From: Streptococcus suis | GTDB lineage: Bacteria > Bacillota > Bacilli > Lactobacillales > Streptococcaceae | Assembly (NCBI GenBank): GCA_024583055.1 | Contig: CP102145.1 | Coordinates: forward strand, 1,302,001 to 1,366,000 | DNA length: 64,000 bases | Direction of reading: 5' to 3' | In this document: piece by piece, positions 18,529 to 26,496 of the stretch | How the letters are laid out: every line of letters starts with the position of its first letter | Numbering within the stretch: the first letter of the stretch is position 1 | Made by a program: the position numbers and the translations under genes | Notes under the pieces: model-generated | The model's input: only the letters and a program-made list of their open reading frames with translations | The model's database searches: none | What the model was told of the DNA's origin: nothing

Positions 18529-19812
18529 CTACTCTGCTCCAAGTTCTGGCAAGAGGCTGGCAAAATCATTTTTGATGGTGTCCAGGCTAGTCTTGACTTC
18601 CTGGCGGGTCTGATTATTCTTGACAGTAATCTGGCTGCTTTCCAGCTCGCTTCCACCAAGGGTGATGATGTATTTGGCACCAAAGACATCCGCAGACTTA
18701 AATTGAGCCTTGAGCTTGCGGTCTAGGTAATCACGCTCGGCAGACAGGCCTTGCTTGCGGAGGGCTTGAACCAGCTCCAAAGCTCCGCCATTGGCCTCCT
18801 GACCCAAAACAGCGATATAAACATCCAGAGACTGGTCAATCGGCAGCTCAATTTCCTGCTTGTCAAGGACCAAAATCAGACGCTCAATCCCCATACCAAA
18901 GCCAATACCTGGTGTCTCAGGTCCATCGAAATAACTGACCAAGCCGTCATAGCGACCACCAGCACAGATAGTCAAATCATTGCCCCCCACCTCGGTGATG
19001 AACTCGAAAATGGTATGGTTGTAATAGTCCAAACCGCGAACCATATTCGTGTCAATGACATAGGTGATACCCAGGCTGTCCAACATAGACTGGACCCCTT
19101 CAAAGTAGGCCGCGCTCTCTTCATCCAAGTAATCCAAGATGGACGGAGCATTTTCAACTGCCGCCTTGTCCTCTTTTTCCTTGGAATCCAGCACGCGCAA
19201 AGGATTTTCCTCCAAACGGCGCTGGCTATCCTTGGACAACTGGTCCTTGAGCGGTGTCAGATAATCAATCAAGGCCTGGCGATAGGCCGCACGACTCTCT
19301 GGATTTCCCAGGCTGTTAAGGTGAAGGGTGATGTTTTGAATCCCTAGTTCCTCAAAGAAATGATAGGCCATGGCCATGATTTCCACATCCGTCGCAGGAT
19401 TGTTGGAACCAAAACACTCCACACCAATCTGGTGGAACTGGCGCAGACGACCAGCCTGAGGACGCTCATAACGGAACATTGGGCCCATGTAGTAAAACTT
19501 GCTTGGCTTTTGCACTTCTGGAGCAAACAACTTGTTTTCCACATACGAACGAACCACCGGGGCGGTCCCTTCCGGACGAAGGGTAATATGGCGGTCGCCC
19601 TTATCATAGAAGTCATACATTTCCTTGGTCACGATGTCCGTCGTGTCGCCAACAGAACGGCTGATAACCTCGTAATGCTCAAAAATCGGCGTGCGAATCT
19701 CTGCGTAATTGTATCGCTTAAAAATACTGCGGGCAAAGCCTTCCACATACTGCCACTTGACCGTATCCTGTGGCAATAGATCCTGGGTTCCCTTAGGTTT
19801 TTGAAGTTTCAT
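18529..19812 (-). CDS. hisS: Histidyl-tRNA synthetase
   Basis: This 427-residue class II synthetase charges tRNA-His. Motif 1 lies in the region of [20 protein letters not shown], motif 2 in [21 protein letters not shown], and the histidine-specific loop as [12 protein letters not shown] with motif 3 as [11 protein letters not shown]. The C-terminal anticodon-binding domain follows. No T-box is present, because the leader is only about 80 bases after the previous terminator. A DUF2871 gene follows closely. Confidence 0.97.
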   Translation of the reverse strand: MKLQKPKGTQDLLPQDTVKWQYVEGFARSIFKRYNYAEIRTPIFEHYEVISRSVGDTTDIVTKEMYDFYDKGDRHITLRPEGTAPVVRSYVENKLFAPEVQKPSKFYYMGPMFRYERPQAGRLRQFHQIGVECFGSNNPATDVEIMAMAYHFFEELGIQNITLHLNSLGNPESRAAYRQALIDYLTPLKDQLSKDSQRRLEENPLRVLDSKEKEDKAAVENAPSILDYLDEESAAYFEGVQSMLDSLGITYVIDTNMVRGLDYYNHTIFEFITEVGGNDLTICAGGRYDGLVSYFDGPETPGIGFGMGIERLILVLDKQEIELPIDQSLDVYIAVLGQEANGGALELVQALRKQGLSAERDYLDRKLKAQFKSADVFGAKYIITLGGSELESSQITVKNNQTRQEVKTSLDTIKNDFASLLPELGAE

Positions 19813-19884
19813 CTCGTCTCTCGTTTCTACAGTTTGTTTCCTATTTTACCATATTCCCAGGCTTTTTGGAAATGGCAGAGCGAG

Positions 19885-19913
19885 CAAAAAACCATGTCTG
19901 CTTGACACGGTTT
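19885..19913 (-). terminator. Terminator after the DUF4230 gene
   Basis: AAACCGTGTC and GACATGGTTT pair with one wobble on the minus strand and run into TTTTGC. It separates this gene from hisS. Confidence 0.8.
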
Positions 19914-19919
19914 CCACTG

Positions 19920-20621
19920 CTATTTCTTATCAACGATGACAAAGTTGAGGTCATCCAGAGATAAATCAACTTCTAACTTTTCATCGGAATTTAAATTGAG
20001 TAGACTTTCAAGAGAATTTTCCGCAAAGCCGACCACCTTTTCCTGACGTTCAGCGTCATTCAGGACATACTCACTGGTCTTGTAAATTGCCTCCTGGGAC
20101 TTGTCCGACAGAAATTCTTGCGCCTTTTGTCCGGCAGTAAAGACATCGACAGCCTTGTCAATCAAACCATTGCTATTATTGGAAATCTTGATTTCCCCAT
20201 GTTGCTGGGAGTCCACCTCAACAGTCAGAGAATTTTGGAAGGTCAAGGTATTGTCCTCAATGCGAATATCATCCTTGGTCAAGCCTTCCAAATCTAGCTT
20301 AAACTCGGTCTGAACAGGAATCTCGACCGACATTTCTCGTCCAACAAAGAGCTTGGTGATAGGCTCTGTCCAGTCTGGCCACTCCTTCATTTTTTTGTTT
20401 TCAAAGGTATGATTGGCAGTCGTTTCCACATCTGCACCTGCCACGATCAGCTTGGTCTCCTGCTCAAACCGCTTGATGACAAATTCATACTGGACCGTAT
20501 GAGTGCCTCGGAACCAGGCAAAGATGCTATTTCTAAACCAGATGACACCAATTACTAAGACCAATAAAACAACCAAGAGGCTCGCCAACTTTTTAGCAAA
20601 AAATTTTCCAACTGTCTTCAT
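19920..20621 (-). CDS. DUF4230 domain protein, membrane-anchored
   Basis: This 233-residue protein has one N-terminal transmembrane helix (LASLLVVLLVLVIGVIWF, residues 12-29) and an extracytoplasmic region fitting DUF4230: FVIKRFEQETKLIVAGADVE, then LFVGREMSVEIPVQTEFKLD. The function is unknown. The gene stands alone, with a terminator downstream. Upstream lies an AT-rich stretch (20640-20750). Confidence 0.7.
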   Translation of the reverse strand: MKTVGKFFAKKLASLLVVLLVLVIGVIWFRNSIFAWFRGTHTVQYEFVIKRFEQETKLIVAGADVETTANHTFENKKMKEWPDWTEPITKLFVGREMSVEIPVQTEFKLDLEGLTKDDIRIEDNTLTFQNSLTVEVDSQQHGEIKISNNSNGLIDKAVDVFTAGQKAQEFLSDKSQEAIYKTSEYVLNDAERQEKVVGFAENSLESLLNLNSDEKLEVDLSLDDLNFVIVDKK

Positions 20622-20747
20622 ACAGTTCTCCTTAAAAGTAGTTAATATGGATTTCTCCTCGCAACAATTATATATATGTCACATCAAGTATTTTCTGATG
20701 TTATTGTAAAAAATTTTGCCAACCTGTGCAAGTCCTTTTCCCCGTAA

Positions 20748-20772
20748 AGAAAAAGCGGTTTGCACCACTTTT
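20748..20772 (-). terminator. Terminator of the PTS gene, displaced by repeat copy 2
   Basis: On the minus strand AAAAGTGGT, GCAA and ACCGCTTTTT form a hairpin with a T-run. It lies about 160 bases after the PTS stop and directly abuts repeat copy 2. Confidence 0.8.
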
Positions 20773-20933
20773 AGGATCTGTGCTTACTAGTGAGGTACAT
20801 TTAGATATGAGATAGTTTTTTGCAAGTCAAGGCCGTTTGAGCTGGAATACTGACTGTATTTCGAGAAAAACAACGCTGAGTGGCAGAAAACTAGCCTTAG
20901 CTAAAAGTGCCGAACAGTGAATACTGGTTCTTA
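20771..20933 (+). repeat. MITE-like inverted-repeat element, copy 2
   Basis: This copy matches copy 1 along its length (for example GTTTGAGCTGGAATACTGAC at its centre) and is 157 bases long between flanking TTA triplets. The left end has decayed (GGATCTGTGCTTAC) while the right end (GTGAATACTGGTTC) is well kept. The right-hand TTA is the complement of the TAA stop of the PTS gene. Confidence 0.88.
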
Positions 20934-22232
20934 ATCTTCCTTATAGAGAACAAAGGTCACCACAAAGGAAATCAGAACGGAAATGACCAGGCCGGCTACC
21001 GCTGTATAAAAATACTTGAGCGTGTCCTCACCGATATAGGCAGCAATGGTCAGAAGCCCTGGAGAACCACCAGAAAAGTTGCGAGCCCCCATAATCCCCA
21101 TAAAGAAACCACCAATACCACCGGCAACCATGGTCCCAATCAAGGCAGGACAGTGACGCAGGGTCACACCATACAGGGCAGGCTCTGTGATACCAAAAAT
21201 CGCGGTAATACCAGCCGATGAAGCCAAGGCACGCTTATTGACATCCTTCGTTTTCAGTGCAATAGCTAAAGCTGCCCCACCCTGGGCCACATTGGACGGA
21301 AACATGCCAGGCTGAGCGATGGTATAATAGCCAATGGTCATGCGGTTGTTGATGCCAATCGATACTAGACCGTAGTGGGTACCAGTCATCACCAAGAAAG
21401 GCGACACTGTTCCTACAATAGTTGGCACAACCCAAGGACCAAATTCTTCCAACCAGAGGAAGAAGGTACCCAGCCAATTGCCCACAATAGCACCAAGCGG
21501 CCCCAGCACAATCAGAGTAACCAGGGCAGTCACCAGAGTTGTCAAGAGTGGAACAGAGAAGAATTTGATAGCCTTGGGCGAAATCTTATCCGCAACTCTT
21601 TCCACATAGCTCATGAACCATACTGCTAAAATTACCGGAATAACGGTCGAAGAGTAGCTTGATAGGGTAATCGGAATGGAGAAGAAATTCAGACCCGTCC
21701 CAGCCTCCTTGCCCGCTGTCACCAAGGCCACAAAGTTAGGGTGGAGCAAAATCGCCCCGATTAACATCCCCAGCTGCTGATTGGTCTTAAACTGTCGGGC
21801 AGCCGAGCCGCCAAGAAAGATAGGCAGGAAGAAGAAACCAGCATCCCCAATAAAGTTGAGAATTTGATAGTTGGTATCATCAGCAGCCACCACACCAAAC
21901 ACCGTCAGCAAGGATAGCACAGCCTTGATCATCCCGGCTGCCGTAATGACCGGCAAAATCGGGGTAAAGATACCTGAGATAGTAGCCAGAACAGTCGCAA
22001 AAATTCCATGCTTGCTCGAAGCTTCTTGGTCTGCGACTACTTGTTCTTCCAAATCCTCTGCCAAAGGACGATAGACCTGGGCCACGTCATTTCCGATAAC
22101 AACTTGGAATTGACCACCCTTGTCAATCACACCCAAAACACCCTCTAACTGTTCCAGGCCAGCTTGGTCTGCCTTAGACTTATCCACCAAGGTAAAACGC
22201 AGGCGTGTCGCACAATGGGTCAGACTGGACAC
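20931..22232 (-). CDS. PTS EIIBC component, beta-glucoside/sucrose/trehalose family
   Basis: The protein has an EIIB domain with the phospho-cysteine in LTHCATRLRF and a ten-helix EIIC domain with GITEPALYGVTLR near the end. There is no EIIA domain, so another EIIA (for example glucose-type) must supply phosphate. The first usable start is GTG complementary to 22230-22232, behind AGGAGG ten bases away. In-frame codons up to about 22277 encode AILEGVGGKANV, which is normal EIIB sequence, yet no ATG/GTG/TTG lies there. The true start may be damaged. The TAA stop is at the border of repeat copy 2. The sugar is not identifiable. Confidence 0.85.
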   Translation of the reverse strand: MSSLTHCATRLRFTLVDKSKADQAGLEQLEGVLGVIDKGGQFQVVIGNDVAQVYRPLAEDLEEQVVADQEASSKHGIFATVLATISGIFTPILPVITAAGMIKAVLSLLTVFGVVAADDTNYQILNFIGDAGFFFLPIFLGGSAARQFKTNQQLGMLIGAILLHPNFVALVTAGKEAGTGLNFFSIPITLSSYSSTVIPVILAVWFMSYVERVADKISPKAIKFFSVPLLTTLVTALVTLIVLGPLGAIVGNWLGTFFLWLEEFGPWVVPTIVGTVSPFLVMTGTHYGLVSIGINNRMTIGYYTIAQPGMFPSNVAQGGAALAIALKTKDVNKRALASSAGITAIFGITEPALYGVTLRHCPALIGTMVAGGIGGFFMGIMGARNFSGGSPGLLTIAAYIGEDTLKYFYTAVAGLVISVLISFVVTFVLYKED

Positions 22233-22308
22233 ATTGGCCTTGCCTCCTACACCTTCTAAAATCGCTCTTCCTAAATCCCTATGACTCCTCCTATCTCCTT
22301 TTTCTCTC

Positions 22309-23424
22309 CTAATTTCCCCAGACCTTGTCCGTAATCGTCTTAATCAATTGTAATTTTTTCCACTCGTCTTCCTCAGTCAGAATATTTCCTTCTTCCGTAG
22401 AAGCAAAGCCGCACTGGGTTGAGATGCCAATGTTCTTGAGTGGAATCAATTTCGCTGCTTCTTCAATACGGGCAACCACCGCGTCAATATCCTCTAACTG
22501 AGGATTTTTAGATGTAATCACACCCAGCACCAATTCGACATTCTCACGGCCATTCCAGATGTCCACAATCGGTGAAAAACCTCCTGAACGCTCATCGTCA
22601 TATTCTAAGAAGAAGATATCATAGTTGAGTTGGCCCAGATACTTGGCAACCGTCTGGTAGCTTCCTTCAAAAAGGTAGGTTGACTTGAAGTTGCCTCGAC
22701 AGATATGGGTCGCCACCGTCAAATCCTCTGGCAGGCCCTCCAAGGCCTTATTGATCACGTAGACATCATCTTCAGCAATCTGCTCAAATTCCGCCCGTTT
22801 TTCCTGTTGGTCATGATAGGTCTCCAATTGCTGAATCAAATAAGCCCAGGTTGTGTCGTCCAATTGAACATAGCGGGCACCCAGATCATAAAAATGCTGA
22901 ATGGTATCATGATAGGCTTTTGCCAAACCGTCTAGGAAATCACTCCAATTTTCGTAGTAATCCGCATAGAGATCGCTGCGATGGTCACGCTTGATAACCA
23001 GTGACGGGCTTGGAATAGTCACCTTTGGCGTAACTCCCTCAGGCACGATAGACTGAAGGTATTGGAAATCACGGTAAAACGGGTGGTCTGGATTTTCAAC
23101 TACCTTGCCATTGAGGCGGACATTGGTCGTGCGAGTCTTAGCCCCGTGAAACTTGTAAGAATCCTCCTGCAAGTAAGCTTCGAACCCTGTCAATTCCCAG
23201 AGGAAGTCCAGGTGCCACCAAGAACGGCCGAACTCACCGTCAGAAACTACCTTGAGCCCATTGTCAACCTGGTGATGGACCAATTCAGCGACCAATTTGT
23301 CCTGAATAGCGAGCAGGTCTTCGTGGCTGATTTTGCCTTGGGCAAATTGCTCACGGGCATCCTTCAAAGCTTGTGGACGAAGATAAGAACCGACATGATC
23401 GAAATGGTAATGTGTTTTTGACAT
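22309..23424 (-). CDS. MetE-like methyltransferase, YxjG/YxjH family
   Basis: This 371-residue protein resembles the C-terminal catalytic half of cobalamin-independent methionine synthase. YVQLDDTTWAYL, THICRGN, FLEYDDERSGGF and the zinc-binding cysteine in ISTQCGFASTEEGN are all present. Stand-alone YxjG/YxjH-type proteins are linked with methionine salvage or methyl transfer to homocysteine; the methyl donor is not established. It lies 76 bases upstream of the PTS gene and may share its transcript. AAGGAG precedes the start. AT-rich palindromic sequence lies in the upstream region (23484-23497). Confidence 0.85.
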   Translation of the reverse strand: MSKTHYHFDHVGSYLRPQALKDAREQFAQGKISHEDLLAIQDKLVAELVHHQVDNGLKVVSDGEFGRSWWHLDFLWELTGFEAYLQEDSYKFHGAKTRTTNVRLNGKVVENPDHPFYRDFQYLQSIVPEGVTPKVTIPSPSLVIKRDHRSDLYADYYENWSDFLDGLAKAYHDTIQHFYDLGARYVQLDDTTWAYLIQQLETYHDQQEKRAEFEQIAEDDVYVINKALEGLPEDLTVATHICRGNFKSTYLFEGSYQTVAKYLGQLNYDIFFLEYDDERSGGFSPIVDIWNGRENVELVLGVITSKNPQLEDIDAVVARIEEAAKLIPLKNIGISTQCGFASTEEGNILTEEDEWKKLQLIKTITDKVWGN

Positions 23425-23580
23425 AATGAAAACTCCTTGAAAAATTTTGATAGTTTCATTTTATTCCCAAAAGCTATAATTGTAAAATATATATTTTCTA
23501 TACATTTCGATAGTTTTTTGATATATCTGACCATTCACCTTGCTTGATGGCAAAAAATAGAAAAAAATCTGTCAAGTAAC
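23425..23580. promoter_or_regulatory. AT-rich divergent intergenic region with palindromes
   Basis: The stretch contains a perfect palindrome AAAATATATATTTT (23484-23497) and two ATAGTTT half-sites (around 23450 and 23510) that recall methionine-regulator (MtaR/CmbR-type) boxes upstream of sulfur-metabolism genes. The match to a published box is partial, so this is a suggestion only. Confidence 0.3.
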
Positions 23581-23609
23581 TTTACTTTACAAAAAAGTTT
23601 TGATATACT
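23581..23609 (+). promoter_or_regulatory. Promoter of rpmF-rpmG
   Basis: TTTACT (23581-23586) and TATACT (23604-23609) are spaced by 17 bases. The -10 is preceded by TTGA (extended form weak). The leader of about 75 bases includes a GGGGCTAAGCCC hairpin before the ribosome site. Confidence 0.65.
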
Positions 23610-23688
23610 GTTAAAGTTGGCGAAAGTCATACGCACTATTTTAGATTATAAGGGGCTAAGCCCTGATATTTAATGGAGGAAGAAAGAA

Positions 23689-23871
23689 ATGGCAGTACCT
23701 GCACGTCGCACTTCAAAAGCGAAGAAAAACAAACGTCGTACTCACTATAAAGTAGCAGCTCCAACTGTGAAATTTGATGAAACCACTGGAGATTACTCAC
23801 GTTCTCACCGTGTATCTTTGAAAGGATACTACAAAGGACGTAAAATCGCTAAAGCTGCTTCAGCTGAATAA
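23689..23871 (+). CDS. rpmF: 50S ribosomal protein L32 (cysteine-free form)
   Basis: The 60-residue sequence [20 protein letters not shown] is diagnostic for L32. The zinc-ribbon cysteines found in many L32 proteins are absent, so this form does not need zinc. It is the first gene of the rpmF-rpmG operon, with GGAGG before the ATG. Confidence 0.97.
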
Positions 23872-23886
23872 TAGAAGGGAGATACC

Positions 23887-24036
23887 ATGCGCGTAAATAT
23901 TACACTTGAACACAAAGAATCTGGTGAGCGTTTGTACCTTACTTCAAAAAACAAACGTAACACTCCAGACCGTCTTCAATTGAAAAAATACTCACCAAAA
24001 TTGCGTAAGCACGTGATTTTTACTGAAGTTAAGTAA
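23887..24036 (+). CDS. rpmG: 50S ribosomal protein L33 (cysteine-free form)
   Basis: The 49-codon gene starts with [20 protein letters not shown] and ends with IFTEVK. There are no CxxC pairs, so it is the zinc-independent type. It starts 15 bases after rpmF, behind GAAGGGAG. Its last seven codons and the following 54 bases are repeated imperfectly at 25460-25534, the arrangement expected when an element integrates in the 3' end of a gene. Confidence 0.96.
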   Translation: MRVNITLEHKESGERLYLTSKNKRNTPDRLQLKKYSPKLRKHVIFTEVK

Positions 24037-24090
24037 GAGGTTCACTACACGTCATTAGACGTCAAAACATTGATTTAAAGCGATTTTTGA
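24016..24090 (+). repeat. Left attachment-like repeat (attL candidate)
   Basis: It spans the last seven codons of rpmG (IFTEVK and stop) and 54 downstream bases. It aligns with 25460-25534 with two single-base gaps and scattered differences. Confidence 0.68.
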
Positions 24091-24173
24091 ATTTTTGAAG
24101 TTCACTACATTGCAGTATAAATCAATAAGAACTCTACCTTCTTAGATGAATATATCATTTGATATTGAAGTTA

Positions 24174-24207
24174 AGCCCTGCTATCATTTCGATGGCAGGG
24201 CTTTTTA
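24174..24207 (+). terminator. Terminator after rpmG
   Basis: AAGCCCTGC and a pairing GGCAGGGCTT enclose a loop that also pairs in part, followed by TTTTAAT. It lies inside the element, about 140 bases after rpmG. Confidence 0.88.
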
Positions 24208-24253
24208 ATATTTGGTACACTAACTTCTTATCTATATTTTGGTGGATTTTAAG

Positions 24254-24305
24254 TTGACATCTACAAAGTTTAATGTTAAAATTCATTCAAAAATATATTT
24301 GAATG
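24254..24305 (+). promoter_or_regulatory. cadDC promoter and CadC-type operator
   Basis: TTGACA (24254-24259) and TAAAAT (24277-24282) are spaced by 17 bases. Directly after the -10 is a perfect inverted repeat CATTCAAA...TTTGAATG (24284-24305). Sequence and position match the known ArsR/CadC operator type (TCAAATAAATATTTGA), placed to block transcription until metal binds. Confidence 0.8.
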
Positions 24306-24314
24306 AGGTGTTTA

Positions 24315-24929
24315 ATGATTCAAAATGTTGTTACTTCAATAATCCTGTATTCTGGGACAGCCGTAGACTTACTTATTATCCTAATGTTATTTTTTGCCAA
24401 AAGAAAAAGCAGAAAAGACATCATTAACATCTATTTAGGACAATTTCTAGGCTCTGTTAGTCTAATATTGCTAAGTTTGCTTTTTGCATTTGTCTTAGAT
24501 TATATTCCTAGTAAAGAGATTTTAGGTTTGCTCGGTTTGATTCCAATTTTCCTAGGCCTCAAAGTTTTGCTTTTAGGAGATTCTGATGGAGAAGCTATTG
24601 CCAAAGAAGGTTTGAGCAAAGATAATAAAAACCTGATTTTTCTAGTCGCTATGATTACTTTTGCAAGTTGTGGTGCTGACAATATTGGTGTCTTTGTCCC
24701 ATATTTTACTACCTTAAATTTAGCGAATTTGATAGTGACTTTACTTACTTTTCTAGTCATGATTTATCTCTTGGTTTTTTCTGCCCAAAAATTGGCACAA
24801 GTCCCTTCTGTTGGAGAAACTTTGGAAAAATATAGCAGATGGTTTATTGCCGTTGTTTATTTAGGATTGGGGATATATATCCTGATTGAAAACAACAGTT
24901 TTGACATGCTATGGACTGTGTTAGGCTAG
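24315..24929 (+). CDS. cadD: CadD-type cadmium resistance transporter
   Basis: This 204-residue membrane protein has five to six helices and starts MIQNVVTSIILYSGTAVDLL, characteristic of the CadD family. FASCGADNIGVFVPYF (about residues 115-130) carries the conserved Cys/Asp/Asn of the family and may contact metal. CadD confers modest cadmium resistance, probably by export. The ATG at 24315 follows GAGGTG; four extra upstream codons in the frame lack a ribosome site. It forms an operon with cadC 11 bases downstream. Confidence 0.87.
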   Translation: MIQNVVTSIILYSGTAVDLLIILMLFFAKRKSRKDIINIYLGQFLGSVSLILLSLLFAFVLDYIPSKEILGLLGLIPIFLGLKVLLLGDSDGEAIAKEGLSKDNKNLIFLVAMITFASCGADNIGVFVPYFTTLNLANLIVTLLTFLVMIYLLVFSAQKLAQVPSVGETLEKYSRWFIAVVYLGLGIYILIENNSFDMLWTVLG

Positions 24930-24940
24930 GAGAAAATATT

Positions 24941-25279
24941 TTGAAAAAAGATAGTATCTGCCAAGTGAATGTTATAAATCAACAAAATGTTACAACCGCA
25001 ACGAACTACCTTGAAAAGGAAAAAGTCCAAAAATCACTTCGCATTTTATCAAAGTTTACCGATAATAAACAGATAAATATCATCTTTTATCTCCTTGCTG
25101 TTGAAGAACTCTGTGTCTGCGATATAGCCTGTTTACTAAATCTCAGTATGGCATCTGCCTCCCACCATCTTCGTAAACTAGCCAATCAAAACATCTTGGA
25201 CACTAGAAGAGAGGGGAAAATTATATATTATTTTATAAAAGATGAGGAAATTAGAGATTTTTTTAATCAACTAGGATAA
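24941..25279 (+). CDS. cadC: CadC/CadX-type ArsR-family metal-sensing repressor
   Basis: This 112-residue repressor starts at TTG 24941, with AGGAGA seven to eight bases upstream. The winged helix includes VEELCVCDIACLLNLSMASA and SHHLRKLANQNIL. The CVCD pair with an N-terminal cysteine (SICQVN) forms the Cd/Pb site of CadC proteins. It should repress cadDC from the palindrome at 24284-24305. The three cysteines expected for metal response are present. The DNA beyond its stop switches directly to an integrase remnant. Confidence 0.87.
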   Translation: MKKDSICQVNVINQQNVTTATNYLEKEKVQKSLRILSKFTDNKQINIIFYLLAVEELCVCDIACLLNLSMASASHHLRKLANQNILDTRREGKIIYYFIKDEEIRDFFNQLG

Positions 25280-25368
25280 CAATGGATACTTACGCTGAAT
25301 TAGCACCTCAACGAATGTTAGAAGCTGTGGGTATTTATCTTGATCAGATTGCTGAACTAACGCAATAA
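25279..25368 (+). pseudogene. C-terminal remnant of a tyrosine integrase
   Basis: The frame reads TMDTYAELAPQRMLEAVGIY and ends LDQIAELTQ-stop. TMxTYAE is the usual context of the nucleophilic tyrosine at the C-terminus of phage and ICE tyrosine recombinases, and a trailing amphipathic helix is typical. Nothing else of the protein is present; upstream codons in this frame fall inside cadC. The position just before the right attachment repeat is where an integrase gene normally lies. Confidence 0.6.
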
Positions 25369-25459
25369 CTACTCTACCATTCACTCTACCTTTTGCTAAG
25401 GAATATTACAAAAACGTTGATATATAAACGTTTCTAACAGCTAAAATAGACAATACTTA

Positions 25460-25534
25460 ATCTTTACTGATGTGAAATAGGGATTCACTACACGTCAATA
25501 GACGGTAGAAACCTTGATTTTAAGCGATTTTTGA
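25460..25534 (+). repeat. Right attachment-like repeat with displaced rpmG 3' end (attR candidate)
   Basis: It encodes IFTDVK and a TAG stop in the same register as the rpmG end (IFTEVK, TAA), followed by TTCACTACACGTCAATAGAC and a shared CGATTTTTGA. It is not attached to any ribosomal gene body. Confidence 0.68.
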
Positions 25535-25547
25535 TCGGATAAGTAAT

Positions 25548-25583
25548 AAAACCCACTGGCTAATTAAAAGTCAGTGGGTTTTT
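25548..25583. terminator. Bidirectional terminator
   Basis: AAAACCCACTG and CAGTGGGTTTTT pair with a short AT-rich loop. It ends the minus-strand phosphoesterase gene and marks the far side of the element. Confidence 0.88.
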
Positions 25584-25605
25584 GAGTGATTAGAAAGAAG
25601 TGAAG

Positions 25606-26445
25606 TTACGGATTAACAAGATCTACAATGATAATTTCTGGGCGATTAAAGAATCTTGGTACTCGTGTAGATTCTTTAGCCAGACCCCTGCTTACAATAA
25701 AATACGAATTTTCAACTTCATATAAACCACCTGCATATTTCGGAAGAAAACCTTGATTAGGCGCAAATACACCATTAACCAAATAAGGCACCCTCCATTG
25801 TCCTCCATGCGCATGACCAGATAACACTAAATCAAATCCATACTTTTGATAAGTATCAATTAGTTCTGGTCGGTGTGCTAGTAAAACTTGGAAGTCAGTG
25901 CTTATTTGCCTCCTTTTTATGTCTTCAAGTTGGTCTAGCAAATTCTCACTAGTATCATACTTTTGAAAATATTCAGGATCATCAATGCCTGAAATAGTGA
26001 TGGACTGCCCCCTTACATCAACTCTACTACTATTTCCAGATAATACAACCACATTCTGTTGTCTCAGATGTTCCAGCATCTGATCATATCGATTACTCCA
26101 TATTTCATGATTACCTGACACATAGTAAGTATGATTAAATTTTACTAGCCCGCTTAACAATTCTAGAGTTTTTCTGTCAGAAAGTTCATCATCAAAAATA
26201 TCTCCACCTAATAAAATGATATCTGGCTTTTCTTTCTCTAATGTTTCCAAGATTTGTATCTGATTTTTACCGTAATTTGATGAGTGTAAATCAGTAACTA
26301 GAGCAAGTCTGATTGGCTGAGATATTTTGGGACTAACAAGCCTGTAATGAGTTACTTGAAGCCGACTGTCAAAACCTAAAGCAAGAAAAATTAGGATACA
26401 AATAAAAACAAAGCATCGTGGCTTAATATTTTTTAGTTTTTTCAT
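25606..26445 (-). CDS. Membrane-anchored calcineurin-like metallophosphoesterase (YkuE-like)
   Basis: This 279-residue protein has an N-terminal membrane anchor (FVFICILIFLALGF, residues 12-25) and the metal motifs DLHSSNYG, GGDIFDD, GNHE and GHAHGGQ. This order fits the YkuE branch of calcineurin-like phosphoesterases, which act outside or at the membrane. The substrate is unknown. It lies 51 bases downstream of lacX on the same strand but has its own terminator. It could be transcribed from the lac operon or alone. Confidence 0.85.
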   Translation of the reverse strand: MKKLKNIKPRCFVFICILIFLALGFDSRLQVTHYRLVSPKISQPIRLALVTDLHSSNYGKNQIQILETLEKEKPDIILLGGDIFDDELSDRKTLELLSGLVKFNHTYYVSGNHEIWSNRYDQMLEHLRQQNVVVLSGNSSRVDVRGQSITISGIDDPEYFQKYDTSENLLDQLEDIKRRQISTDFQVLLAHRPELIDTYQKYGFDLVLSGHAHGGQWRVPYLVNGVFAPNQGFLPKYAGGLYEVENSYFIVSRGLAKESTRVPRFFNRPEIIIVDLVNP

Positions 26446-26496
26446 TATTCGAACTATTTTAGCAAATTTCTGTAACGAACAAACATTTTCAAAAGG

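Larger units (their letters stand above)
24015..25537 (+). mobile_element. Relic of an integrative element at the rpmG 3' end carrying cadmium resistance
   Basis: Two imperfect direct repeats of about 75 bases (24016-24090 and 25460-25534) include the 3' end of rpmG and bracket cadD, cadC and the last codons of a tyrosine integrase. The repeats share TTCACTACACGTCA exactly, followed by a single mismatch and TAGACG. Possible integrase arm sites ACTCTACCTT occur inside each end (24132-24141 and 25383-25392). No conjugation or complete recombination gene remains, so this is a fossil or a cis-mobilizable element. The integration model is inferred from the repeat layout. Confidence 0.65.

Noticed and set aside
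19813..19919. Possible T-box leader upstream of hisS (also considered for gltX and tyrS)
   Set aside because: The leaders are 25 to about 100 bases, with no room for the specifier stem and antiterminator, and no T-box core sequence is seen.
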